Shown in pieces: positions 26,447-34,868 of a stretch of 64,000 bases of DNA; the stretch's first letter is position 1; each line of letters opens with the position of its first letter. Origin of the DNA: Chryseobacterium sp. GVT01B (GTDB taxonomy: Bacteria > Bacteroidota > Bacteroidia > Flavobacteriales > Weeksellaceae); the NCBI RefSeq assembly GCF_019970045.1, contig NZ_JAHXYI010000002.1:558001-622000 (forward strand), in the 5' to 3' direction. The position numbers and the translations under genes were made by a program. Below the pieces are notes generated by a model. The model did not search any database. It worked only from the letters and a program-made list of their open reading frames with translations, and was not told where the DNA came from.

Positions 26447-26745
26447 TTATCAATTCATTTATCTGAAAAAAAAACCATTTGTTGATGTTTGCCAAGATTT
26501 GTCAAAATTTGTCAAACTGTATTTTCTCATTGCATACAGCCTCTTCATTGCTATATTTTAAACCTTTAAATCATATAAACCCAATTCTAAAGAAAAATCA
26601 ACTCATAAAAAATTCCAAAAAAAATAAAAGTATGTATCTATTGAATATTAGTTATTTTATCAACACCCAACTCAAACGTCAACAAACAGAAAATTTCAAC
26701 AAATATTGACATCAGACAAACTAAACATAAGTAAAAATATCCCAA

Positions 26746-26753
26746 TATATTTG
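26746..26753 (+). promoter_or_regulatory. -7 promoter box of a short structured RNA
   Basis: TATATTTG followed by CACAGGG matches the TAnnTTTG box. The predicted start is near 26760, 161 nt before the terminator. Confidence 0.55.
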
Positions 26754-26759
26754 CACAGG

Positions 26760-26921
26760 GAGTTTAAAGTCACCCTCATTAATAAACACATGATTTAATA
26801 GTCCGGGAAAAAACACACAACATGGACTAAAATTTTTTAGAAAGAGCAAATATGTATTCTAAAAACTCAAAAATGAAAAAAAATTGGAGTCGTTTTTACA
26901 GCTTGTAAAAACGGCTTTTTT
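26760..26921 (+). ncRNA. Structured leader or small RNA upstream of the PhzF operon
   Basis: Three hairpins follow the promoter: TAGTCC/GGACTA (26799-26804, 26824-26829), TTTTTAGAA/TTCTAAAAA (26834-26842, 26857-26865) and the terminator at 26888-26921. Inside it a short ORF at 26873-26908 reads MKKNWSRFYSL with its last codons in the terminator stem, so a Trp/Phe/Tyr attenuator is possible. It could equally be a free sRNA. The next gene starts 132 bp after the terminator. The remaining part of the 26419-27053 spacer shows no gene. Confidence 0.45.
26888..26921 (+). terminator. Strong terminator or attenuator
   Basis: AGTCGTTTTTACA (26888-26900) pairs with TGTAAAAACGGCT (26904-26916, one G-U), then T residues. 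It stands upstream, not downstream, of any annotated plus-strand gene. Confidence 0.85.
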
Positions 26922-27053
26922 CTCACAGGAAAATAGAAAGATTTTAAGGTAAATAAAATCAATAGCACCTGTATCCTGTTAAAACACAATACCTGTATCT
27001 GCTTTGAATAATCAGACTTTAATAATTTTACCGGCAATACAAAAATTTTGAAA

Positions 27054-27833
27054 ATGAAAATATATCAAGTAGACGCTTTTACAAGTGAAGTATTTAAAGG
27101 AAATCCGGCTGCGGTCTGCCCACTCACCAGTTGGTTAACTGATGAAATATTATTAAAAATTGCTGCAGAAAATAATCTCTCAGAAACTGCTTTCTATGTA
27201 ATTAAAGAAAACAATGTAGAAATACGCTGGTTTACTCCCAATACAGAAGTAGACCTTTGCGGGCATGCAACTCTTGCAACAGCATTTGTTCTTTATTATT
27301 ATGAAAATTATCAACGTGATCAGATTGAATTTCATTCTCCCCGAAGCGGACTCTTATCAGTGGGAATAGAAAATGGCCTTTTTACATTGAATTTCCCGGA
27401 AGATGAATTCTCCGAAGTTTTCTTAACTCATGAACTTTTATCTACCACAGACAAAACCCCTATTGCTGCATATAAAGGAAAAACTGATTATATGCTGATA
27501 TTTGAAAATGAAGAAGATATCAGTACAATGAAACCCAATCTCCCAGGAATAGCTGCTCTACATGCAAGGGGAATTATCGTAACAGCAAAAAGCAAGAAAT
27601 ATGATTTTGTTTCACGTTTTTTTGCTCCCGCCGTAGGAGTAAACGAAGATCCTGTATGCGGATCTGCACACACTACATTAACACCTTATTGGGCAGCTCA
27701 GCTTAATAAAAATGAACTTTATGCTTTTCAACCGTCTCAACGTAGTGGTGAGCTTTATTGTAAGTTATTGAACAAGAGAATTGAAATTGCTGGAAAAGCA
27801 GCATTATATCTGAAAGGTGAAATTTTTATTTAA
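27054..27833 (+). CDS. PhzF-family isomerase/epimerase-like protein
   Basis: About 259 aa with the PhzF diaminopimelate-epimerase-like fold: QVDAFTSEVFKGNPAAVC at the N-terminus, the catalytic Glu region NNLSETAF, DLCGHATLATA and the C-terminal EDPVCGSAHTTLTPYW motif. Start at ATG 27054; a TTG two codons earlier is less likely. The family performs C-H proton shifts and isomerisations; the substrate here is not known. It is the first gene of an operon with a ketopantoate reductase-like protein and an exported RidA-like protein, which suggests small keto/imine metabolism rather than phenazine synthesis. Confidence 0.88.
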   Translation: MKIYQVDAFTSEVFKGNPAAVCPLTSWLTDEILLKIAAENNLSETAFYVIKENNVEIRWFTPNTEVDLCGHATLATAFVLYYYENYQRDQIEFHSPRSGLLSVGIENGLFTLNFPEDEFSEVFLTHELLSTTDKTPIAAYKGKTDYMLIFENEEDISTMKPNLPGIAALHARGIIVTAKSKKYDFVSRFFAPAVGVNEDPVCGSAHTTLTPYWAAQLNKNELYAFQPSQRSGELYCKLLNKRIEIAGKAALYLKGEIFI

Positions 27834-27874
27834 AACACTATTATCCGGATCGGATAACAAATACTTATAAAAAT

Positions 27875-28783
27875 ATGAAAATCTCCATTATTGGAACAGG
27901 GGCTGTAGGAAGTTATTACGGAATTATGCTGGCAAACGCAGGACACCATGTTGATTTTCTCCTTCGCAGTGATTACGAATATGTGAAATCCAATGGGTTG
28001 AAGCTTTATTCAAATGCACATAAAGATATTATTCTTCCCTCTGTAAACGCTTACAAAAGCACTAAGGAAATGCCAAAATCTGATATCGTAATCGTGGCAT
28101 TAAAAACTACTCAGAACAATGAAGTACTCCCTAAGATACTCGCTGATATTGTGGATAATGACAGCATTGTAATTCTGGTGCAAAATGGTTTGGGAATGGA
28201 GGAAGACTTGTCTGCTCAATTACCTTCTTTACAGCTTGCAGGTGGTGCAGCCCTTATATCCAGTCATAAAACTCAAAAAGGGACGGTGATTCATCAAGAT
28301 TACGGAAACCTTGACCTAGGAAGTTATAATCTTCAGGAACCTTCTCTATTGGATAATTTTTCTGGACAATTAATAAGTTCAGGTGTCCCATCATCTCATC
28401 AGTCTTTAAAAAAACTCCGTTGGAAAAAACTTGTATGGAATATGACTTTTAACGGTTTATCAGTGGTACTGGACAAAACAACAAATCAGATACTTGATGA
28501 TCCTAAAGACCTGAAGCGGTGTAAAATAATAATGAAAGAAGTTATAGAAGCGGCAAAAGCCTGTGATGTTTTATTACCCGAAAATTTTGATCAGGAAATG
28601 ATTGCTTTTACACAAAAAATGATCCCTTATGCGCCAAGTATGAAACTGGATTATGATTTTGGACGGCCAATGGAATTACAATACATCTATGAAAAACCTA
28701 TTTTATTTGCCAGAGAGGCAGGATACAATATGGTTTATACAGAGGAATTATTTAATGAATTGGTACAACTTGAGAAGGTTTAA
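27875..28783 (+). CDS. Ketopantoate reductase family protein
   Basis: A 302-aa protein of the ApbA/PanE family. NAD(P) loop GTGAVGSYYG (7-16), middle QNGLGMEEDL, and the catalytic Lys region LRWKKLVWNMTFNGLS. PanE reduces 2-dehydropantoate to pantoate with NADPH. Bacteroidota often carry extra paralogs acting on other 2-keto acids, so the precise substrate is open. It lies 41 bp after the PhzF-like gene and 31 bp before the RidA-like gene. Confidence 0.87.
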   Translation: MKISIIGTGAVGSYYGIMLANAGHHVDFLLRSDYEYVKSNGLKLYSNAHKDIILPSVNAYKSTKEMPKSDIVIVALKTTQNNEVLPKILADIVDNDSIVILVQNGLGMEEDLSAQLPSLQLAGGAALISSHKTQKGTVIHQDYGNLDLGSYNLQEPSLLDNFSGQLISSGVPSSHQSLKKLRWKKLVWNMTFNGLSVVLDKTTNQILDDPKDLKRCKIIMKEVIEAAKACDVLLPENFDQEMIAFTQKMIPYAPSMKLDYDFGRPMELQYIYEKPILFAREAGYNMVYTEELFNELVQLEKV

Positions 28784-28814
28784 TCCTGTTATTTCATTTA
28801 AAAACTGAACAAAA

Positions 28815-29240
28815 ATGTTAAAATTCATTCCGTTATTCTTATTAATAGCAAGCAATTTAATAATCAAAGCACAAAACACTATGGCAAACAAAGTTCCTTA
28901 TACACCCTCGTTAAAAGTAGGCGAAATGGTTTTTATATCCGGACAGGTTGGAATCAATCCTGCTACATCTCAACTTTCTGATTCAACTTTTGAATCGGAA
29001 GTGAAACAGGTGATGGAAAATCTTAAAATTCAGCTTGAAATTTACAATCTGACATTCGACGATCTTATAAGTACCATCATATATTTAAAAGACATGAAAA
29101 ACTACAGCAGATTAAATGAAGTATATGGTAGTTATTTTAAAACCAGGTTTCCAACCAGAACATGTATTGCTGTTGCAGATCTACCCGCAAATGCTTCTGT
29201 AGAAATATCCGGGATTGCACATTTTAAAGAGAAAAAATAA
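28815..29240 (+). CDS. Exported RidA/YjgF-family protein
   Basis: A 141-aa protein. The first about 19 residues (MLKFIPLFLLIASNLIIKA) form a signal peptide; the rest is a RidA fold: YTPSLKVGEMVFISGQVGIN, MENLKIQLEIYN, TIIYLKDMKNYSRLNEVYG and the active-site type TRTCIAVADLPANASVEI. RidA deaminates reactive enamine/imine intermediates, normally in the cytoplasm, so an exported form is unusual. Last gene of the operon, followed by a terminator. Confidence 0.87.
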   Translation: MLKFIPLFLLIASNLIIKAQNTMANKVPYTPSLKVGEMVFISGQVGINPATSQLSDSTFESEVKQVMENLKIQLEIYNLTFDDLISTIIYLKDMKNYSRLNEVYGSYFKTRFPTRTCIAVADLPANASVEISGIAHFKEKK

Positions 29241-29701
29241 AATTTCATATCATTAACAAATTCATCCTGTTTTTTATTTAGAAGGTGAGAATGGTATATC
29301 TTTAAGTATATCATTCTCTTATTTTTATAAAATAGCTGCAATAAAAAAATTTACTCTATTTCTTACTGTTCACATTTATAAAATAGAACAAAACTCTATT
29401 ATTGATAGAAAATGACAAATTTCAACAAATAATGACAATGATTTTTAATACTAACAAAAGGCATGATTGTTAAGTTTGTACTCATTTTTATAATCCTTCA
29501 TTTATATTCTTAGGATCACTTTATTTGGTATTCACTGGCATAATAATAAAACTTGTAACTTCTAAAAAAATAAGACTTAGTGATATCTGATTTCAAAAAT
29601 TGATTCTCAATTAGATTTAATTGAGAAATAATATAATTCCAATTTAAAAATAACATTCAAATCAATAATATTACAGTTCAAACAAATTAGTTATAAAATT
29701 T
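29241..29701. other. 461-bp intergenic region
   Basis: After the terminator at 29287-29326, only AT-rich sequence is seen. A TAAGTTTG box at 29471-29478 could be a promoter, but it is 220 bp from the next ATG. Confidence 0.45.
29287..29326 (+). terminator. Terminator of the PhzF operon
   Basis: GAGAATGGTATA (29287-29298) pairs with TATATCATTCTC (29307-29318), followed by TTATTTTT. Confidence 0.85.
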
Positions 29702-30178
29702 ATGAGAAAAAGTATCAATAAAATAATTCTAAGTGGAATAATTTTATCTTCAGTCCTATGCTTTGCGCAAAATACCCAAACAAAAATTGATTGTACTGAT
29801 ATTAAACAAGCACAAAAAAATAAAGAGATTGTATTGAGCTTTTATCAGCAGATGTTTGGAGATAAAGATATATCTGCAGTTGATCGGTATGTGGACAAAA
29901 ATTATATTCAACACAATCCAAGGGTAGCTGATGGTGCAGATGCGTTTAAAAAAGCGGCAGAAATATGGTTCAAAGGTGCTGAAAAAGTAAAAGTTGACGT
30001 TCAACATGTTGCAGCAGAAGGAGATTTTGTTTTCGTTCATATTAAAAATAAAAACAAGGATGGTTCGTTGAAATCTACAATGGATATTTTTAGAATGCAT
30101 GACGGAAAAATAATGGAGCATTGGGATGTCCATGAAAATGTACCACAAACTTCAGCAAATCCACACCCAATGTTTTAA
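29702..30178 (+). CDS. Exported SnoaL/NTF2-like protein
   Basis: A 158-aa protein with signal peptide MRKSINKIILSGIILSSVLCFAQ. The mature part is SnoaL-like: NKEIVLSFYQQMFGDKDISAVDRYVDKNYIQHNP, FVFVHIKNK and FRMHDGKIMEHWDVHENVP. These small cone-shaped domains bind or isomerise small molecules; a polyketide-type substrate is not implied. Monocistronic, with a hairpin 14 bp after its stop. Confidence 0.85.
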   Translation: MRKSINKIILSGIILSSVLCFAQNTQTKIDCTDIKQAQKNKEIVLSFYQQMFGDKDISAVDRYVDKNYIQHNPRVADGADAFKKAAEIWFKGAEKVKVDVQHVAAEGDFVFVHIKNKNKDGSLKSTMDIFRMHDGKIMEHWDVHENVPQTSANPHPMF

Positions 30179-30191
30179 TAAAGCATTTTCC

Positions 30192-30224
30192 AAGACCAGG
30201 TTTCTATCACAGAAGCCTAGTCTT
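30192..30224 (+). terminator. Hairpin after the SnoaL-like gene
   Basis: AAGACCAGGTTTCT (30192-30205) pairs with AGAAGCCTAGTCTT (30211-30224) with one mismatch and one G-U. No T tract follows, so it may protect the 3' end rather than terminate. Confidence 0.5.
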
Positions 30225-30338
30225 ACATAGTTAAATATTACAAATGAATTCAGGTATTCACTAAATTTAACAGAGAAAGTAAGAAATGAATTATATGTCA
30301 TGTAAGCATCTACTCATACTACTTTTAAAAATTATTGT

Positions 30339-31157
30339 ATGAAAAAAATCATCAACATAAGCTCACGATTATTCCCTAATACAATGGCTTATTTTGCTTA
30401 TAAAACATTAACAAATCCAAAACTAAAAAAAAGTAATATTCATGAAATAGATATTCTGGATAAAGCATATAAAGAGAAAATACTATTCAGAAAGTTCAAT
30501 ATCCAGTTTTATCAATGGGGAGAACCCAATAATGATCCTATTTTACTTATACACGGATGGGAAGGACATTCCGGTAATTTCGCCGATATTATTGAAAGTC
30601 TTGTTGAGCAGAATTATTATGTGTTAGCATTCGACGGACCTTCACATGGTTTTAGCACAAAAAAGCAAACCAACCTTTTAGAGTTCAGTGATCTTATTAT
30701 TTTTATACTGCAACAATACCGCATTAAAAAAATTATCAGCCACTCGTTTGGATCTATGATCACAACCTATGCGCTCAGCAGGATTCCTCATTTTGAGATT
30801 GATAAATATATTCTGATGACTACTCCTGATACATTTCTGGAGCGCATAAATTCCATTTCTTCTCAAGTGGGAATCAATGAAAAAACAAAACAGATCCTTA
30901 TCCGAAAATTAGAAGCAGAATTACATACAGAAGTCACTAAAATTTGTGTCAGTAAGTTTGTAAAAGAAATCCATGTAAAAGAAGCTTTGATACTGCATGA
31001 TAAAGAAGATAAAATTATTCCTATACGGCAGGCAAGAATTGTAAATGAAAATTGGATCAACGGCAATCTTGAAGAACTTGAAAATACAGGTCACTTCAGG
31101 ATATTGAAGGAACCGTTTGTAATGGAACGTATCATTAATTTTTTAAAGTCTAATTAA
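30339..31157 (+). CDS. Alpha/beta hydrolase 1
   Basis: A 272-aa alpha/beta hydrolase: oxyanion region LLIHGWEGHSGNF, DGPSHGFS, nucleophile elbow SHSFGS, acid in HDKEDKIIP and final His in NTGHFRIL. No signal peptide is obvious. Ester, lactone or amide substrate unknown. It is 3 bp upstream of a second, unrelated alpha/beta hydrolase, with which it must be co-transcribed. Confidence 0.85.
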   Translation: MKKIINISSRLFPNTMAYFAYKTLTNPKLKKSNIHEIDILDKAYKEKILFRKFNIQFYQWGEPNNDPILLIHGWEGHSGNFADIIESLVEQNYYVLAFDGPSHGFSTKKQTNLLEFSDLIIFILQQYRIKKIISHSFGSMITTYALSRIPHFEIDKYILMTTPDTFLERINSISSQVGINEKTKQILIRKLEAELHTEVTKICVSKFVKEIHVKEALILHDKEDKIIPIRQARIVNENWINGNLEELENTGHFRILKEPFVMERIINFLKSN

Positions 31158-31160
31158 AAT

Positions 31161-32027
31161 ATGAAAACGGAAAGCTTTGAAACAATATGTGAAGACGGTG
31201 TAAAACTTAAAGGAATCCTTTTCACCCCGGATACCCCTAAAGCAGTCATTCAATTTAATTGCGGCACCGGAACAAAAAAAGAAATTTATTTATCTTTCCT
31301 CACCTATCTCGCAGAAAATGGCTTTCTGTGCTGTCTTTGGGATTACAGAGGAAGTGGAGATTCTTCTTCTGAAAATTTAAAAACATGTGAATTCACATTT
31401 TCAGACTATGGAGTAAAAGACATGCCTGCTATCAAAGATTTTCTGAACAAAAAATTCCCTGATCTTCCATTTATGATTGTGGGACACAGTGCCGGAGGAC
31501 AACAAATCGGATTTATGAAAAATCTGGATAATGTAAAAGGAATGATTAATTTTGCAGTATCAGCCGGCTATTACCACAATATGCCATTTTCTTACAGAAT
31601 GAAAGCTTACTTTTATTTTTACATTTTTGCTCCAGTCAGTGTTTTAATGACCGGATATGTAAAAGCTAAAGCCTTTGGATTAATGGAAAATCTCCCTAAA
31701 AATGTTGTATCTGAATGGCGTAACTGGCTAGAGAAGAAAGATTACTTTTTCGATCCGAAATTCTATGGCAAGACTGTCCCTGTAGGTCATTTCAAGAATT
31801 ATACATTCCCTATTCATTTATACTGGACGATAGATGATACAATATCAAGCGAGAAAAATACTGAATCTTATTGGCAGCATATTAAAAGTAAGGAAGAAAT
31901 ATCTTTTACAAAACTGGTTCCTTCAGAATTAGGGTTGAAAAAGATTGACCACTTTGGTTTTTTTAAAAGAAATATGAAGGATAAGCTTTGGGAGAATGTT
32001 GTCAGTAAATTAAATAGTTTTCTTTAA
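31161..32027 (+). CDS. Alpha/beta hydrolase 2 (serine aminopeptidase type)
   Basis: A 288-aa protein with GTGTKKEIYLSFLTYLAENG, WDYRGSGDSS, nucleophile GHSAGG, acid region TIDDTISS and His in KKIDHFGFF. It resembles YheT/PldB-like hydrolases acting on acylglycerols or esters. It is translated right after hydrolase 1. Exact substrate not predictable. Confidence 0.85.
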   Translation: MKTESFETICEDGVKLKGILFTPDTPKAVIQFNCGTGTKKEIYLSFLTYLAENGFLCCLWDYRGSGDSSSENLKTCEFTFSDYGVKDMPAIKDFLNKKFPDLPFMIVGHSAGGQQIGFMKNLDNVKGMINFAVSAGYYHNMPFSYRMKAYFYFYIFAPVSVLMTGYVKAKAFGLMENLPKNVVSEWRNWLEKKDYFFDPKFYGKTVPVGHFKNYTFPIHLYWTIDDTISSEKNTESYWQHIKSKEEISFTKLVPSELGLKKIDHFGFFKRNMKDKLWENVVSKLNSFL

Positions 32028-32120
32028 AATTACTTCAGATAATACCTTTCTTACAACTAAATAGAACTCTGCTTCAGAATGTATAACTATTCCCAAAACA
32101 ATCATGTATCTTAAAAACAG

Positions 32121-32155
32121 AAAGAGTAATGATAACCACTACTCTTCTCTTTTTA
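32121..32155. terminator. Bidirectional terminator between convergent operons
   Basis: AAGAGTA (32122-32128) pairs with TACTCTT (32140-32146), with a T tract on the plus strand and a T-rich stretch on the minus strand. It separates the hydrolase pair from the porin/narK operon. Confidence 0.55.
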
Positions 32156-32159
32156 TTCT

Positions 32160-33446
32160 TTACTTTAATTTGAAATTAGGAGCAATCTTAATCCCTAACC
32201 AGGTCCATGTCTGTAAATTTTTAGGATCAGGAACATTTTTAACAAACTTCATACTTTCACCTGTGAACATAAATGAATGTCCAAGATTTGCAGTAATCAC
32301 TTTTCCGAATGTATGGGTAAAAACCATGTCTAATTCGCTTCCCAAATAGGATGAATATTTTTCTCCTGCGTTATTAAATCCTAATTTTCCGTTTGAAGTA
32401 AATACATGGAAATTGGTTTGCAACTGGGAATTGGAACTGATCTTAAAGTTTGATTTTAAATAATAATCATTCAATCCAAAGCTGTTGAAATGACTGTTTC
32501 CAAGGTAGAAATAATCCATATAACCATTATACAAATGGTTGGTGCCATACAAAGGACTAAAAGACCTGTTCTTACCGGCTTCAGTATCATAGTCCCCTCC
32601 TGAAAGCCATTCTGTTCCGGCAACTAGATTGAACTTCGGATGAATTATAAAATCGGAATTGACAGAAAACTGGTATGCAGATTTACTTTGGGCCTGAGTA
32701 TTTTTCCCGGTTTGATAATATGCAGAACCAAAAACGCCAAACCTTTCGAAATACTTTTTGGCATTCACCCCAAAAGTTATCATGTCATAATGGGTACCTG
32801 AAGGATTCTGAAGCACATTATTCATCGCAATAGCGGAAAATTGAAAATGATCTTTTCCCATGTATTGGTAATGGATAATTTGAAGAGATTTTGTGATTTC
32901 ACCACTTTCAGCAATGCTGTAGATTTCTTTTTCAGGGAGGTCATTGGTGTCATTATCGTCATTATTATACGTTACAACAGCTTCAATTCTGGCATTCGGA
33001 TTGATTTTGTAAGCCGCTTTCAAAGCATCAAAGCTTCTTCCCTGCATAGCCCAATCAAGCGCACCTACTAAACGTTCGTTATCATAAGAAAGAATCTGTC
33101 TACCAAGTTTCATTGCGAACTTGTCTGAAAACTGATATTTTGCCCAGGCCTCATTCAAGGTAAAATTTTGATTTTTCCCAGCGGTAGTTGTTTTTTCTCC
33201 CCATGTTCTTACATCTTGTGCACTGATATAAACTTCCAGTCTTTTGTAATAATAATCGATTCCGAAACGGGCTCGTGAGAGAACTGTAGTTTCAGCAGAT
33301 TTTCCTCTTGGAATTAAGGTTTTTACCCCATTATCCAGTTCTCCTCTACTTCTCAGATCAAAATTCAATTTTAAACTATCCATTTGTGCATTCGCATGGC
33401 TGAAAGCTAGAACTAAAACTCCAGCCGCTATTATTTTTTTTAACAT
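32160..33446 (-). CDS. Outer-membrane beta-barrel porin, alginate-export-like
   Basis: A 428-aa protein with signal peptide MLKKIIAAGVLVLAFSHANAQ followed by alternating beta strands of an AlgE/alginate-export-like barrel (YQFSDKFAMKLGRQILSYDNERLVGALDW), ending in a C-terminal strand TWLGIKIAPNFKLK. It is the last gene of an operon after two NarK-type transporters, so a role in passage of nitrate/nitrite or another anion across the outer membrane is plausible, though the family name comes from alginate secretion. No alginate genes are nearby. Confidence 0.82.
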   Translation of the reverse strand: MLKKIIAAGVLVLAFSHANAQMDSLKLNFDLRSRGELDNGVKTLIPRGKSAETTVLSRARFGIDYYYKRLEVYISAQDVRTWGEKTTTAGKNQNFTLNEAWAKYQFSDKFAMKLGRQILSYDNERLVGALDWAMQGRSFDALKAAYKINPNARIEAVVTYNNDDNDTNDLPEKEIYSIAESGEITKSLQIIHYQYMGKDHFQFSAIAMNNVLQNPSGTHYDMITFGVNAKKYFERFGVFGSAYYQTGKNTQAQSKSAYQFSVNSDFIIHPKFNLVAGTEWLSGGDYDTEAGKNRSFSPLYGTNHLYNGYMDYFYLGNSHFNSFGLNDYYLKSNFKISSNSQLQTNFHVFTSNGKLGFNNAGEKYSSYLGSELDMVFTHTFGKVITANLGHSFMFTGESMKFVKNVPDPKNLQTWTWLGIKIAPNFKLK

Positions 33447-33488
33447 CTTTAAACAATTTATATTGCGCTTTTTTAATTATCTACAGGT

Positions 33489-34868
33489 CTAGCAAGGTCT
33501 TTCACAGCCTTTTCTTGTATAGAAATACCAATTCACAAAAGTGGCCATCACGCAGCCTGCGATAAGAAACCAGAAAAATAAACGGGCATCACCGGAAATA
33601 GCTCGGGACTGACTGATCAGCACGTTGAAAACAAACGGACCAAAAGCAGCCACAGCAGCTGTCCATCCTATCACACCAGCTGCTTTTCTGGGAGAATTTG
33701 AAAAAATAACCGGATATTGTTTAAAGGTTGCGGCATTTCCAATTCCAGTAAAAAAGAATACACAAAGAATAATTGCTAAAAATCCATTAAAATCATTTTT
33801 GCTGGTAGGTGTTAGATATCCACCAAAAATCAAAGCCAGGAAAAGAAGAATTAAGCATAATCCTGTAAGCTGTGTAAGAAATGCACCTCCTATTTTATCA
33901 GCCACTTTACCAAAAATAATTCTGGTGGCAGAACCAATAAGGGGACCATAAAATGCATATTGCAAAGGATCCAGATCTTTATCTAAAGGAACATACAGGT
34001 TTTTAATCATTAATGGAAAAGAGGCAGATAGACCTGCAAAGATTCCAAAAGTCATAATGTAGGTCATTGTACAGTACAGGGTATGTTTATCCTTGAAAAT
34101 ATCCAATTGTTCTCTGAAAGTAGCCATCACCGGAATACTTTTTAAAGAACACCAAGCCCAGATACCTGTTATAAATAAGGGAACAACATAAATAAATGCA
34201 ATATTCTCAAGATAAATTTTCTTACCAGTAGCGACAATTGTTTCACCTCCTCCAAGGAACGAGAATATTGTCAAACTCATGATGAGTGGAGAGAGCAACT
34301 GTACAAGGCTTACTCCGAAATTTCCAATCCCAGCCTGAATTCCCAATGCGGTTCCTGCTTCTTTTTTGGGAAAGAATAAAGAAGTTGAAGGCATATAAGA
34401 TGAAAAATCTCCACCGCCAATTCCCATTAAAAAGCCGATAATCATGAAATACTGGAAAGAAGTATCCGGATTCATTACTGCAAACCCAAGCATGAGCAGA
34501 GGTATGATTTTAATAAAAGTGGTTATGGAAATTACTTTTTTGGTGCCATAAATAGGAATGAGAAAGGTATTTACAATCCTTAATATACCACCGGCAAGGC
34601 CAGGCATTGCTGCAAGCCAGAAAAGCTGATCATCTGAAAATTGATAACCAATCTGTGGAAGTTTAATGACAATAACACTGTATAAAAACCATGTAGCAAA
34701 AGAAAAAAGTAATGCTGTAGTAGTAATTGTAAGTGTCTTCCAGGCAATTTTTTTTCCTGTAGAGTTCCAGAACCCTTCGTCTGAAGGATCATAGTTGGAT
34801 AACCATTCTGAGTTATTCATCTGTAGTGATATTAAATTAGAAATTTTTGTATTATGATCAATGCTCAA
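33489..34868 (-). CDS. NarK-type nitrate/nitrite transporter (MFS) A
   Basis: A 459-aa, 12-helix MFS protein of the nitrate/nitrite porter family. It shows LAAMPGLAGGILRIVNTFLI, the Gly-rich helix IGFLMGIGGGDFSSYMPS and a C-terminal half with AFYGPLIGSATRIIFGKVADKIGG and GIGNAATFKQYPVIF (the second NNP-type Gly-rich signature). It should import nitrate or exchange it for nitrite. It overlaps the second narK by 11 bp; ATG 34820 is an alternative start that removes a short tail. It sits under the palindromic operator at 36360. Confidence 0.88.
   Translation of the reverse strand: MSIDHNTKISNLISLQMNNSEWLSNYDPSDEGFWNSTGKKIAWKTLTITTTALLFSFATWFLYSVIVIKLPQIGYQFSDDQLFWLAAMPGLAGGILRIVNTFLIPIYGTKKVISITTFIKIIPLLMLGFAVMNPDTSFQYFMIIGFLMGIGGGDFSSYMPSTSLFFPKKEAGTALGIQAGIGNFGVSLVQLLSPLIMSLTIFSFLGGGETIVATGKKIYLENIAFIYVVPLFITGIWAWCSLKSIPVMATFREQLDIFKDKHTLYCTMTYIMTFGIFAGLSASFPLMIKNLYVPLDKDLDPLQYAFYGPLIGSATRIIFGKVADKIGGAFLTQLTGLCLILLFLALIFGGYLTPTSKNDFNGFLAIILCVFFFTGIGNAATFKQYPVIFSNSPRKAAGVIGWTAAVAAFGPFVFNVLISQSRAISGDARLFFWFLIAGCVMATFVNWYFYTRKGCERPC

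Noticed and set aside
26479..26709. 76-aa plus-strand frame upstream of the structured RNA
   Set aside because: Low-complexity Lys/Asn/Ile-rich translation without recognisable features.
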